NCBI GenBank assembly: GCA_047636995.1
Contig: JBLIGQ010000022.1
Location: forward strand, 1-39,954
Reading direction: 5' to 3'
Source: JAQWQB01 sp047636995
GTDB taxonomy: Bacteria; Bacteroidota; Bacteroidia; Flavobacteriales_D; Sanyastnellaceae
DNA length: 39,954 nt
The translations under genes were made by a program, and so were the position numbers. The notes under the pieces are model-generated. The model was not told where the DNA came from, did not search any database, and saw only the letters and a list, made by a program, of their open reading frames with translations. Shown here piece after piece: positions 23,723 through 32,850 of this stretch. The first letter of the stretch is position 1; each line of letters begins with the position of its first letter.

Positions 23723-23806
23723 CCAGCCTCGAGGGTGAAAATTGAATTCCTTACGGTTAAAGCTAAAAGCTTGCCAACCGTAAGAAATTCAAAATTGTAG
23801 GGCTGG
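23723..23806. repeat. Long imperfect inverted repeat between prohibitin-like and HPF genes
   Basis: CCAGCC (23723-23728) pairs with GGCTGG (23801-23806). Inside, TTGAATT (23742-23748) pairs with AATTCAA (23786-23792) and CTTACGGTT (23750-23758) with AACCGTAAG (23776-23784), around a loop that itself contains AAGCT/AGCTT. No T tract follows on either strand. It could be a structured leader of HPF or a mobile-element relic. Confidence 0.6.
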
Positions 23807-23846
23807 TTGTTTAAAATACAACTGATCAGAATAAAGTATTTACACC

Positions 23847-24698
23847 TTACTTTCTTTTAGCATCTAACTCATCCACTCCAATAAAAGGAATAGCTCCAGA
23901 ACCTGTGACCTGAGGTAAAACCCCATCCCATTTTTCTATCGCTTTAAGATTAGCTTCTATCTTTCTCAGTTCAATAAGGTCTGGAGTAATATTCATCTTT
24001 TGCAACCCTAATGCTTCGGCTTCAGCCGTTGCTGCAGCTACGGTTTGCTCTGCCTCAACTTTTATTCTGTCCAAGTCTCTCTTCGCTTTGAGTGCATTCT
24101 GTTCAGCGGTCTGCTTTGCTTCAATTGCATCTGTAAACGTTTGTGAAAAGCTAAAATCGATAATCGAAAAGGCATCAACCTCTATATTTGATGTGCTTAG
24201 TCGAATTGTTAATGCTTCTTTCATCTCAGAGCTCACTGCGGGTCTTTTAGTAATTAATTCTTCTGCTGTATACTTAGCAGATACAGCTTTCATTACTTCT
24301 TGTATGGCAGGATCAATGATTCGATCTTTATATTGCACACCTATTGATTGATAGACCAAATTGGCTTGTTCTGGTTTGATATGATAGTTAAGCGCTACTG
24401 ACATATCAACATCTTGAAGGTCAGAGGACGAAGAAGCAGCATCCGTCAATACTTTTTGTATTTGGACGTTCATTATAATGACCGTTTGAACAACAGGCAT
24501 TCTAAAGTGAATTCCCTCATTCAATACTTCATCTTGAACCGCTCCGAAATTCTGAACAATTCCTCTTTCACCGGCCCCAATCTGAACCCATGGCTTCAAG
24601 ATGAAAAACAGTAATATGATACCTCCTATTATTATTAATTTCTTCCAAGGGCCATTTTTGAATACTTCTTTAACGTCATGTATAGTTGGATCTTCCAT
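23847..24698 (-). CDS. SPFH/prohibitin-family membrane protein
   Basis: 283 aa. One N-terminal membrane helix at about residues 20-36 (LIIIGGIILLFFILKPW) anchors the protein, followed by the SPFH domain (GERGIVQNFGAVQDEVLNEGIHFRMPVVQ … YHIKPEQANLVYQSIG) and a long Ala/Glu-rich coiled coil (EAKQTAEQNALKAKRDLDR). Prohibitin-type proteins form ring-like membrane scaffolds and often modulate FtsH-type proteases; that role here is inferred from family only. The C-terminus ends VTGSGAIPFIGVDE, common in bacterial prohibitin homologues. Single gene, no protease adjacent. Confidence 0.9.
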   Translation of the reverse strand: MEDPTIHDVKEVFKNGPWKKLIIIGGIILLFFILKPWVQIGAGERGIVQNFGAVQDEVLNEGIHFRMPVVQTVIIMNVQIQKVLTDAASSSSDLQDVDMSVALNYHIKPEQANLVYQSIGVQYKDRIIDPAIQEVMKAVSAKYTAEELITKRPAVSSEMKEALTIRLSTSNIEVDAFSIIDFSFSQTFTDAIEAKQTAEQNALKAKRDLDRIKVEAEQTVAAATAEAEALGLQKMNITPDLIELRKIEANLKAIEKWDGVLPQVTGSGAIPFIGVDELDAKRK

Positions 24699-25234
24699 AG
24701 TTGTTATTATTTAGGGTGTATATAGTTGTGTGTATAAACGATTTGAGTTGAACTATCAACTTACTTTGAGCCGTTTTAGTAGATGTCGCAAGATAGGCTT
24801 TAGAACAGTACCCTGCGGTTTCAAAAGGACCAGTGGTACCTCTTGTTTTTTTACCTTTTTTATTCCTACTCAAGATGCTATTTGCTTGAGACGCTTCTAA
24901 CAATGCATTCTGGCCTTGTGTAACTGATTGATTCTTCAATTTTTTATCATTGAATTTTTTGTTGCTCAGTAATCTATAGAAGCAATTTTTTCACTGAATT
25001 GTTCTAAATCAAGCTTATTCTTTTGTGACTCATTTTTCTCAATGGCCTAAATAAATTGCGACAGGATAAAGTCCATTATCTGTTAGTCAAGATCTCTGAA
25101 GACTGATAACTCTTCTCTTTCAAAACCAAACACGGTCACACAGGCTATAAGCCACTACATTGACCAAATTCAAGTGGTGTATTGAAGAATGCGCCTGTTT
25201 CAATAGATGAATAGTCGAACTTTGCTTTTTAAAT
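24699..25234. other. Intergenic region without a supported gene
   Basis: 536 bp upstream of the prohibitin-like gene. An 87-codon minus-strand frame crosses it but has low-complexity composition and overlaps the start of the neighbouring gene; I recognise nothing in it. Confidence 0.4.
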
Positions 25235-25417
25235 GAGTACTTTAAAAATCCTTTGGCAGTCTATGCTCAAATGCAATCGGCAATGAAGTCGATTACGCTC
25301 GAACCTTCGCTTTCGAAAATAGCTGCTATCCAGAGTACCTTTAATGGATGTCTGTCTATGTTATTTTACAAGAGTTTGCATAAATACGTATGGTTGAATA
25401 ATGTATATCACCCTTAA
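25235..25417 (+). pseudogene. N-terminal fossil of an AhpD/carboxymuconolactone decarboxylase-like protein
   Basis: The frame reads EYFKNPLAVYAQM, then SITLEPSLSKIAAIQST, then NGCLSML, followed after a few residues by a stop. It corresponds to the N-terminal segment of AhpD-like proteins (YF...P.A..AM....... LEPSL.ELV.LR.SQINGCA.C). The catalytic CxxC.H is lost: after NGC the sequence departs (LSML instead of A(F/Y)C.DMH). It has no start codon in a good position, since a stop lies in frame about 30 bp upstream. A decayed gene. Confidence 0.62.
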
Positions 25418-25431
25418 AAAACCCCCAATCC

Positions 25432-26697
25432 TTGTTCGAATCTCTTTCTAAAGCCATTGATTCTTGGCTGATCCAATCACTGAAGATGGATCCTTCGTTC
25501 GCTTATTACACGAAAATGCTGATCATGGTGCTCACTGCCATGTTCATCGCTTATGTAATATGGCGAATCACTTATTGGCTTTTGCATCTAGTGGTTCCAA
25601 AAATCACGAGCAGTACAAAAACAGTATGGGATGATTCCCTTTTAAGCAATAGGGTTCTCAATGCTTTGGCATTGTTGCTCCCTGTGCTTCTCATAGATCG
25701 ATTTGTGCCAATGATTTTTGACCACAACAAGAGTGTTGTGCCCTTTATCATTGGCATGACAGCCGTTTTTATCGTATTCACAATAGCCTATATCGTGGTT
25801 ACACTTCTGAATTCGGTCAAAGACATACTTAGCTCAAAACCAGATTTTAGAGATAAGCCAATTGGCAGTTTTAACCAATTGGGAAAGATCGTTACTTATT
25901 CGGTGGCCATCATTCTCTCTATTTCCATTATTTTCGATAAAAGCCCGATCTATCTTCTCAGCGGTATTGGGGCCATAGCAGCCGTGGTCCTTTTGGTGTT
26001 CAAAGACAGTATCCTCGGATTTGTAGCCAGCATTCAGCTTTCAGCCAACAACATGGTGCACGTTGGAGATTGGGTTACTGTTCCTAAATACAATGCCGAT
26101 GGCGATGTTCTGGAAATCAATTTGACGACCATTAAAGTCCAGAATTTTGACAAGACCATCACCACTATTCCTACCTATGCTTTTGTTGCAGATTCCTTTA
26201 CGAATTGGAGAGGAATGGAACAGTCTCAGGGGAGACGTATCAAACGTGCTATTCATATCCAGATCAGCAGCATTTGCTTCTGTACCCCTGAAATGCTTAT
26301 GAAATTTCAGAAAATTAGTCTGGTCAAGGATTACATTGATGAGCGACAAAAAGAGATCAAAGCTTACAATAAATTGAATGAAGTAGATACATCCGTTGTC
26401 ATGAACGGACGAATGCTCACCAATGTTGGGGTGTACCAAGTTTACCTAGAGAATTACCTGAAAGCTTCCGCTATGATTAATTCAGAAATGACGGTTATGG
26501 TGAGGCAGTTGGCGGCTTCACCTAATGGATTACCGATAGAAGTTTATGCCTTCAGTAAGGTTAAGGAGTGGAAAGCATATGAAAAAGTGATGGCTGATAT
26601 TTTCGATCATGCGCTTGCCTCTACAAGTACATTTGGCCTTCAGATCTTTGAGAATCCTACCGGTGCAGATATTCAGTCCATACATTTGAAAGAGTGA
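25432..26697 (+). CDS. MscS-family mechanosensitive channel, YbdG-like
   Basis: 421 aa with a TTG start at 25432; an ATG at 25486 is an alternative. Four or five membrane helices occupy about residues 28-50, 75-95, 100-125 and 150-195. The pore/beta-domain segment GIGAIAAVVLLVFKDSILG, then SANNMVHVGDWVTVP and NLTTIKVQNFDKTITTIPTYAF, are typical of the YbdG branch, as is the following SFTNWRGM. Such channels open under membrane tension to release solutes on osmotic downshift. The start lies 15 bp after the AhpD fossil. No operon partner. Confidence 0.92.
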   Translation: MFESLSKAIDSWLIQSLKMDPSFAYYTKMLIMVLTAMFIAYVIWRITYWLLHLVVPKITSSTKTVWDDSLLSNRVLNALALLLPVLLIDRFVPMIFDHNKSVVPFIIGMTAVFIVFTIAYIVVTLLNSVKDILSSKPDFRDKPIGSFNQLGKIVTYSVAIILSISIIFDKSPIYLLSGIGAIAAVVLLVFKDSILGFVASIQLSANNMVHVGDWVTVPKYNADGDVLEINLTTIKVQNFDKTITTIPTYAFVADSFTNWRGMEQSQGRRIKRAIHIQISSICFCTPEMLMKFQKISLVKDYIDERQKEIKAYNKLNEVDTSVVMNGRMLTNVGVYQVYLENYLKASAMINSEMTVMVRQLAASPNGLPIEVYAFSKVKEWKAYEKVMADIFDHALASTSTFGLQIFENPTGADIQSIHLKE

Positions 26698-26780
26698 AGC
26701 AAGTGGTGATCAACTTGCAGTTAAGTTGCGCAAGCAATATCTGAACAAAAACAGCCAACTATTGAGGTCGTTAATTTGCT

Positions 26781-27242
26781 CTATTTTGAGTTGAAATGCA
26801 TTTTCATTCCCTCGTGTGACATTGTGAAACCTAAGTCTTCGTAAAACTGAATGGCCTCTGGTCTCTTTTTGTCTGTAGTCAATTGAAGCACATGCGCATT
26901 TTTTTCTTTCGCCCTAGAAATGGCCCATTGAAACATTGTTTTTCCAATGCCCAGTCCTCTTTTATCCTTTCGGATTCTTACCGCTTCAATTTGCGCTCTA
27001 ATGCCACCTCGGTAGGTTAAGTACTGAATAAATGACAGTTGGAGCGTTCCAATTACTTCCATATTGTCATCTTCAACAACCATTAATTCTTGGTTTTTGT
27101 CAGCGCTTATTCTATCAAATGCTGTCAGGTATTCAGGTGGCAAGGGGATTTGAAAGTTCTCCCTTTCCTTACCAAGTTCATCATCAGCAAGCATTCCTAC
27201 TATGACTGAAACATCTTTTTGTGTTGCCTGTCTAAATTTCAT
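26781..27242 (-). CDS. GNAT-family N-acetyltransferase
   Basis: 153 aa. The acetyl-CoA pyrophosphate loop is RGLGIG within EAVRIRKDKRGLGIGKTMFQWAISRA, followed by the beta-5/alpha-4 segment KRPEAIQFYEDLGF. The N-terminus MKFRQATQKDVSVIVGML is standard for the family. The substrate cannot be read from the sequence. It may be a free-standing gene; the next minus-strand gene upstream lies about 90 bp away. Confidence 0.9.
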   Translation of the reverse strand: MKFRQATQKDVSVIVGMLADDELGKERENFQIPLPPEYLTAFDRISADKNQELMVVEDDNMEVIGTLQLSFIQYLTYRGGIRAQIEAVRIRKDKRGLGIGKTMFQWAISRAKEKNAHVLQLTTDKKRPEAIQFYEDLGFTMSHEGMKMHFNSK

Positions 27243-27334
27243 TTAGGTGTTTTAGTTTTCGCTTGCTGAAAGGGATAAGCTTTGTAAGCAAAGCCCGCCA
27301 CTAGAAGCCTATCCTTTGAATATCAAAGTTCTGC

Positions 27335-27799
27335 TTAGAGTTTTAATTCGATGTCTATCTGCCTTCCTTCTGCAAAAGCTTTTTTATCCATTTGAGTGCC
27401 TAACGCAATTCCGAAAACCATACCAATAGGTAAGCCAATTCCTATAAAGGCCATGTTCTCAAAGATGCTTCCAAAGATGATCCCAAGAGGTATACCAAAG
27501 ACTGACATTCCAATCGCCAGCCATGTATTTCGATAGTGATTCTTAACTACAAATTTGAGCTCTTTTTCGATGAAGGTGATGATCTTCCCCTGCTTCTTTC
27601 GAATTTGTTTTCTCAAAATCTTTTCCGAATCAGAAACTGAGTTCAACTCCTCAATGTCCTTATTAATCTCATTTGCAACGGTATCAGGTAGGTTGTTTTC
27701 GTTCAATTTATTTAAAAGACCACTAAATTGGGCATAGGTTTGAGCAAGCTTTGGAATTGCTTTAATTGCTGGTCTCTGAATTGGTTCAATAAGTTTCAT
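27335..27799 (-). CDS. Small membrane protein with Gly-rich helices (154 aa)
   Basis: A soluble, charged N-terminal part of about 85 residues (helical, LLNKLNENNLPDTVANEINKD and IRKKQGKIITFIEKELK) is followed by two Gly-rich membrane helices (WLAIGMSVFGIPLGIIFGSIF and MAFIGIGLPIGMVFGIALG) and a short tail. The repeated G..(F/G)G spacing suggests tight helix packing. No family recognised. The ATG at 27799 is the only reasonable start. Confidence 0.75.
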   Translation of the reverse strand: MKLIEPIQRPAIKAIPKLAQTYAQFSGLLNKLNENNLPDTVANEINKDIEELNSVSDSEKILRKQIRKKQGKIITFIEKELKFVVKNHYRNTWLAIGMSVFGIPLGIIFGSIFENMAFIGIGLPIGMVFGIALGTQMDKKAFAEGRQIDIELKL

Positions 27800-27947
27800 T
27801 TGTATTTTTTTGATTGCGAACAGCCGGGCTAGAGATGCAATTTACATAACTTCAGGATGGTCTAAACAGAAGGCTGCTTTTGGCTTCCCGCAGGCCGAAA
27901 AGGATTAAAAGACCAGCGAATCATCTATTGATCACAAACCATTTGAA

Positions 27948-29561
27948 TTAATTCGTTTTTACAATTTTTTGAACGTGGTTGTTGATTCGAAGGAAGTAGA
28001 CATTGCAAGCAAGTTGAGATAGATCTACTTGCTGTTGGCTAGAAATCAAATTGCCTTTCATTGCAGTGAGGCCAAGCAAAGAGTAGATTTCAAATTCAAC
28101 AGGGAATGACAAATTTGAAGTGATGGTAATCAAAGAATTACTTGGATTCGGATACACAGTAATTTGATTCTTGAGCTTTACATCATCAATACCCAAAACA
28201 TCATCAGCGCAATCTCCGGGCATATTGCTGTCCATCCAAAGAAGCCTGTTGGTAATCCAAGATTTTAATACATCAATCTCTTCCGAATAAGATTGGGGAA
28301 TGGGCTCAGGTTCAATCCATATATTTTCCCCAATAAAATAATCCCATTTGGTGAAGTTGCGTTCAATAGCTTCTGAAATAAAATCTACATCATTGTCTAT
28401 CCATTCATTGATGCTATCTCCATGAAGAAATGTAGTTCTAAACTCGGTCCACCTGCAGTGCAATCTGTTTTGAAAAAGCGTGTCTTCCATCATTTTTTGC
28501 CACCACATGGGCATGCTTTCCAAATCTTCACAACCGCCTTGGTTTTGTAAATAGGTCCAACCGCTATAATCGAAGTTTGAACAAACTTCCGAAACTCCAT
28601 AAGTCTGGTCAAAATCCCAAATAGGTCCGGCGTTGAGCTTCCCTCCATTGCTTTCTTTGTCTTTATGGACATATGAACTCAGCTTGTATCCGTCTGAGTT
28701 TTTACTCAGTTCATTGATCAACAGGAAGTCTGTAAACGCATCAACGTTGATGTAATCAGTATACCGAATCCCTTGATCATTCGTGTAATCAGAGGAGAAC
28801 AATGCATCCTCAAAATCTCCCATCCAATTTTCAATGTACTGAGATTGCTGCGGTTGGATTTGATTCGCTTTCGGATAATACCACTGAAAATTCATCGGTA
28901 TCCCAGCCTGGGAGTCATAGGATGATTCAAAGCTGTCACCATCATTAAGATCATATAGCCAATCAATTCTTAAGATATAGCCTCCTGTCAAAGAATCACC
29001 TGCTAAATCGTCCGCATCCAGTTTAGCAATCGCTACCCTATCATCATCACGTTTGATCTTTTCAACCAGGATATACAATCCTTGGTACTCCTTATTAATA
29101 ATGAGTTCTACGTATTTCCATTCGGATGAATAATGCCCCATTTGCTGCGCGAAATAGAAGCTCATGGGAATTCTAACCTGAGATTTATCAATCACCATCG
29201 CATGTAAGATCCAATCTTCATCTGCCCCCATTCCGAAGAGATTTACTGATAGATCCTCATTTGACGCATCGCGGAGCTCTAAGGAATAGGTCTTTTTATC
29301 AAACCCTTGTGTTGAGTTCCCTCGGGTTTCAATTGCAATGGAACCATCGTAATAATTGAAAGGATCATCTGCATTGTTCGTATTGCCCTCTCCGTTATAA
29401 ATGATGCCCATTGTTCCGTTAATTTTTGGCTCATCAGGAATCTCTTCATTGCCCGTGCTGATAACTATAATTGGAAGATTACTATCAGTTAATACCTGTG
29501 AAGAAAGAGGGGTTGATGCTGCAATGGTGAGCGCAAAGAGAATCCTGATTTTTAATTTCAT
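27948..29561 (-). CDS. CotH-like secreted protein with T9SS sorting domain
   Basis: 537 aa. Signal peptide at residues 1-21 (FALTIAASTPLSSQ). The CotH kinase-like domain spans about 45-400 with the characteristic IETRGNSTQGFDKKTYSLEL, then YFAQQMGHYSSEWKYVELIINKEYQGLYILVEKIKRD and, in the active-site region, GPIWDFDQTYG. CotH domains are protein kinase-like; in bacteria the extracellular forms are largely uncharacterised. The last 75 residues (VYPNPSNSLITI … QVDLSQLACNVYFLRI … QKIVKTN) are a type A T9SS C-terminal domain, so the protein is secreted or surface-bound through the type IX system. Located in a minus-strand group with two other secretome or redox genes, no obvious operon. Confidence 0.93.
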   Translation of the reverse strand: MKLKIRILFALTIAASTPLSSQVLTDSNLPIIVISTGNEEIPDEPKINGTMGIIYNGEGNTNNADDPFNYYDGSIAIETRGNSTQGFDKKTYSLELRDASNEDLSVNLFGMGADEDWILHAMVIDKSQVRIPMSFYFAQQMGHYSSEWKYVELIINKEYQGLYILVEKIKRDDDRVAIAKLDADDLAGDSLTGGYILRIDWLYDLNDGDSFESSYDSQAGIPMNFQWYYPKANQIQPQQSQYIENWMGDFEDALFSSDYTNDQGIRYTDYINVDAFTDFLLINELSKNSDGYKLSSYVHKDKESNGGKLNAGPIWDFDQTYGVSEVCSNFDYSGWTYLQNQGGCEDLESMPMWWQKMMEDTLFQNRLHCRWTEFRTTFLHGDSINEWIDNDVDFISEAIERNFTKWDYFIGENIWIEPEPIPQSYSEEIDVLKSWITNRLLWMDSNMPGDCADDVLGIDDVKLKNQITVYPNPSNSLITITSNLSFPVEFEIYSLLGLTAMKGNLISSQQQVDLSQLACNVYFLRINNHVQKIVKTN

Positions 29562-29845
29562 TCAGTGTGGGTTTTGAAAAACGGCCTGGTGCATGTTTTG
29601 GAAGGAATTTTTTCAGATTGTTTCGGCTTTTTATATTGGAGAACATATCAGAATGTATCTCGATTTCTCCTTTCTTTAAAGTTAAGTGTTATTTTCTGTT
29701 CGACAGATTAATCGGTTATTGAATCAATGGTTTAACCTCGCAATGTTATGTTTTATGCCAACCATAAACAAGCTCAACCTTATGGCAGAGAGATTGGCAG
29801 TGTCATTTGGTAAATCATCATGAAACTTTTGGTGAAATGCTTCAG
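29562..29845. other. Intergenic region upstream of the CotH gene
   Basis: 284 bp with no gene; presumed promoter region of the CotH gene on the minus strand, no clear TAnnTTTG pair seen. Confidence 0.35.
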
Positions 29846-31435
29846 TCACTTATCTGATTCAAATGAGGATCTATGTTTTTGAGGTATTTGATCCATTGCG
29901 CGCTCTGCAATGGCAGTAATTGTTAATGAAGGATTTACACCCGGATTTGAAGAGATCATTGAACCATCTATAATGTAAAGATTCTCATAGCCGAAAACCT
30001 TATTGTTTTTGTCAATAACGCCTTTAGTTGGGTTTTCTCCCATTACCGCACCTCCTAGTATATGCGCTGTTGAAGGGATTCCCGCAATGGTTTCCAAAGC
30101 AAAAGAGGTACTAACGCCATTGACTGCTTTGCTATACTCGTTGATTAATTTGACAGATTCTGGAATAAAAGGAGTTGGTTTTTTACCTGTGCTTAACGTA
30201 GTGCTCATGAATCCAAAAAAAGTCTTCTTGAACCTCAGCTTGCTATCTAGGGTTTGCATGAAAAGAAGAACCACTGTTTTTTTCGCCCAACTGTTAACGA
30301 AATAAGTTTTGAAATAGGTGATAGGTGATTTTATGAACGCCAAGATCACCTTAGCCAATCGAATGAAAACAGTCTTGCCTTGGACGTATGGCAGATGAAT
30401 CAGCTTCCACGCGTTGGACCCCTCAGAATACCTACATACTTCAAGATGACTGTGCTCGTCAGTGTCTAGAATGCTTCCAATAGCCACGCCTTTTGAAAAA
30501 TTCTTGTCTTTTTCAAGGCTAGAGACGCTCACTAAGGTTTCATTATTGCTCCTAATATCTTGTCCTAATCTATTCGAGATGTTAGGCAATGAACTTGTTT
30601 TCAAATTGAGAAGAAGTTTGATTGTACCTAGCACACCGCCAGAGAAGATGACTCCTTTACTTGTGATTTTCTTTCTTTTCGTAAAGAGTTTTGTGCTTGA
30701 TTTCATCGTAACCTCGTAGCCATTTGCTCCATCTTTTGTTGTTAGCGGAGTAACATCATAGACCTCATTTTCGGCTACTATTTCTGCCCCGTATTTTTGA
30801 GCTAGGTACAGATAATTTTTGTCCAGTGTGTTCTTGGAATTGTTTCTACATCCTGTCATGCACGCACCGCAGTAGTTACAGCCAGTTCTTTCTGGACCCA
30901 TCCCATCAAAATAGGGGTCATCTTTGGTTACGTTTTCTTCTCCGAAATAGACGGCAACATTGGTAGCATCAAATTTGTTTTCCAATCCAAGTTTTTGAGC
31001 GACCTTCTTAAGGGCAATGTCGCCGTCAAATAATTGGGGTGTTTTCGCAGCGCCTAGCATTTTTAATGCCACCTGATAATAGGGAGCCAGTTCATTTTCC
31101 CAATCATGAAGTTTACTCCAACTACCTGTATTAAAGAAGGTAGATTTAGGAATGGGCAATGTATTGGCGTAGACCAAAGAGCCACCACCAACCCCTGTTC
31201 CTGAAAGGATAACAATATGCCTAAAAACAGACATTTTCATGATGCCGAAGAACCGCAAGCCTGGCATCCAAAGCCATTTTCTAAAGTTCCAATTGGTCTT
31301 AGGGAAGTCTTTCGCTTGATGCCATTTCCCTTTTTCGACTACTAAAACCTTATATCCTTTTTTAGACAATCTTAAGGCGCTCACAGAGCCTCCAAAACCA
31401 CTTCCTATGATGATATAATCATACTCCATTTTCAT
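29846..31435 (-). CDS. GMC-family FAD oxidoreductase
   Basis: 529 aa from the ATG at 31435 (a TTG at 31444 is possible). The FAD site is YDYIIIGSGFGGSVSALRLSKKGYKVLVVEKG at the N-terminus, followed by the GMC signature GTGVGGGSLVYANTL. A Cys-rich segment GCNYCGACMTGCRNNSKNTLD is typical of the bacterial cholesterol oxidase-like branch. The C-terminal active-site region holds TAHILGGAVMGENPTKGVID and NPGVNPSLTITAIAERA. It oxidises an alcohol, possibly a sterol or lipid; the substrate is not determinable. No signal peptide. It lies 51 bp downstream of the PETase-like gene on the same strand, so co-transcription is possible. Confidence 0.92.
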   Translation of the reverse strand: MKMEYDYIIIGSGFGGSVSALRLSKKGYKVLVVEKGKWHQAKDFPKTNWNFRKWLWMPGLRFFGIMKMSVFRHIVILSGTGVGGGSLVYANTLPIPKSTFFNTGSWSKLHDWENELAPYYQVALKMLGAAKTPQLFDGDIALKKVAQKLGLENKFDATNVAVYFGEENVTKDDPYFDGMGPERTGCNYCGACMTGCRNNSKNTLDKNYLYLAQKYGAEIVAENEVYDVTPLTTKDGANGYEVTMKSSTKLFTKRKKITSKGVIFSGGVLGTIKLLLNLKTSSLPNISNRLGQDIRSNNETLVSVSSLEKDKNFSKGVAIGSILDTDEHSHLEVCRYSEGSNAWKLIHLPYVQGKTVFIRLAKVILAFIKSPITYFKTYFVNSWAKKTVVLLFMQTLDSKLRFKKTFFGFMSTTLSTGKKPTPFIPESVKLINEYSKAVNGVSTSFALETIAGIPSTAHILGGAVMGENPTKGVIDKNNKVFGYENLYIIDGSMISSNPGVNPSLTITAIAERAMDQIPQKHRSSFESDK

Positions 31436-31486
31436 ACACCACAACGGATTATCTTTATTTGGTTGAACGTAGATTTAACTGATTGG

Positions 31487-32632
31487 CTAAAGCACAATGA
31501 ATTTAATTCGTTCTGAAGAAAGAGGCGTGATTACGTTCATAAAGTAGATTCCAGAGGCGAGGTGTTGAACATCTATTTTTGTGGTCTGAGTGAATAGCAA
31601 TCCACTTGAGATGTTAACCCCAGCTAAAGACAAGATTTCGTAACGCTTCCCACCATTCGTGTGCTCAACTTCGAGGGTGATAAATCTGCTGCATGGAGAA
31701 GGATATAGCTGATATGAATTCTTGTTTTTAGCAACAAGAGGATCAATAGAGGTTGTGTTTTCCGGACAAATAACATTGGTCATGTAATTTGAAGCTGCAG
31801 AAGGAGTGTCAAGCAATAATGGACAATAACAGCTGTCTCCAATTAAATAATGCTGCAGCCATGACAGCGCTATCTTGCCTATTTGATCTTGTCCTCCTGT
31901 TGGACTGTTGGCTACATTGTGTCCGGCATTGTTTAGTTCAAATAATAATTTGTCTGTTGCTTGTGGGGTGTAATCATAATGCACATTTGCATGAGCAGAT
32001 GGTGGGGCAATGACATCTATCTCACCACTGAAAATCAGAACAGGTACAGGGTGGTCAAGATTTGCAGGTGTTGTTTGTGCGTCTAGCCAAGGACAGAGAG
32101 CAACAACTGCTTTTAATGTTTGGTCAGCAGCTGCTGCAAGTTGTGCACCACCGCCCCCCATTGACCATCCTCCAACTGCAAATTTATCTGTGTCAATGTT
32201 TCCGAAAAGAGGAGAATCTATTCGTGTGTTTTCTTCTGCAATAGTTACAATCGCGTCTAAGAGGCCATCTCTTCTTTGAGATGGATCATTGAAGATGCTA
32301 TTGGTGCCTATAGTCATAACCACTATCCCATGCGAAGCCAGAAAAGGACCCCAATCTTGGATAGATGATTGAGGAGATAAGTATCCCGGAACAATGGCAA
32401 TACTCGCAAATGGAGGAGTTGCATTTGTTGGGTAGTAGATGGTAGCTCCGCTATAGTCAGGGCCATTTCTAATGCCATCAGATTCTGTTAAAGAGCTGTA
32501 GGTGTAATCTCCCGGATTGTCAATTGAATCCAATGTGAGCGGTCCACAATTTTGAGCAAATGAAACACTAAAGGCTAAAAGCAGAGAGAATAAGAGAATA
32601 CTCCTTTTTGGGTGTGAATTTTTGGTAGTCAT
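31487..32632 (-). CDS. PETase-like (cutinase-type) polyester hydrolase with T9SS sorting domain
   Basis: 381 aa from the ATG at 32632; the longer frame lacks a signal peptide at its N-terminus. Signal peptide: SILLFSLLLAFSVSFAQ. The alpha/beta-hydrolase domain (about 28-285) follows the PETase/dienelactone hydrolase template: oxyanion-loop Tyr84 in VPGYLSPQSS, then DWGPFLASHGIVV.TI.TNS, nucleophile Ser157 in GWSMGGGG, PW at 181-182, acid Asp206 in GEIDVIAP and base His238 in NAGHNVANS. Trp156, Met158 and Trp182 correspond to aromatic-binding residues of Ideonella PETase; the position of PETase Ser238 is Asn239. The Cys pair of PETase at FACEND/HSCANS is absent, but Cys near the domain end are present. 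The last 75 residues (LYPSPCSRFITLE … KIDVQHLASGIYFMNVI … ERIKFIVL) are a type A T9SS tail. Substrate is inferred; aliphatic or aromatic polyesters are likely. Confidence 0.88.
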   Translation of the reverse strand: MTTKNSHPKRSILLFSLLLAFSVSFAQNCGPLTLDSIDNPGDYTYSSLTESDGIRNGPDYSGATIYYPTNATPPFASIAIVPGYLSPQSSIQDWGPFLASHGIVVMTIGTNSIFNDPSQRRDGLLDAIVTIAEENTRIDSPLFGNIDTDKFAVGGWSMGGGGAQLAAAADQTLKAVVALCPWLDAQTTPANLDHPVPVLIFSGEIDVIAPPSAHANVHYDYTPQATDKLLFELNNAGHNVANSPTGGQDQIGKIALSWLQHYLIGDSCYCPLLLDTPSAASNYMTNVICPENTTSIDPLVAKNKNSYQLYPSPCSRFITLEVEHTNGGKRYEILSLAGVNISSGLLFTQTTKIDVQHLASGIYFMNVITPLSSERIKFIVL

Positions 32633-32850
32633 TTCGGTTGCAGTTAAATGATCCTCATCCACTAGACTTTCACTGATCTGTTGGTTTAATGAGTGCTGCA
32701 ATGAAGGAATCATTTCGCTAAATTAATTCCATCCTGACTCAGAAATTGGTAGATCGTTGCGTGTCTTTTGAATGTTTAAGTAGGTCTCCCTAAAGCTAAG
32801 GAGAGATAGAGCGTCAAGCAATAACATATGTTATCAATTTTTGAATTGGC
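32633..32850. other. Intergenic region between PETase-like and Crp/Fnr genes
   Basis: 218 bp upstream of the PETase-like gene; the promoter is expected here. No Crp-type dyad is obvious by eye. Confidence 0.35.

Noticed and set aside
24676..24939. 87-codon minus-strand frame next to the prohibitin-like gene
   Set aside because: It overlaps the start of the prohibitin gene, has low-complexity Thr/Asn/Lys composition and no recognised family.
25420..25450. GTTCGAATC, a tRNA T-loop-like string
   Set aside because: It is the start of the MscS coding region and no acceptor or anticodon stem can be formed around it.
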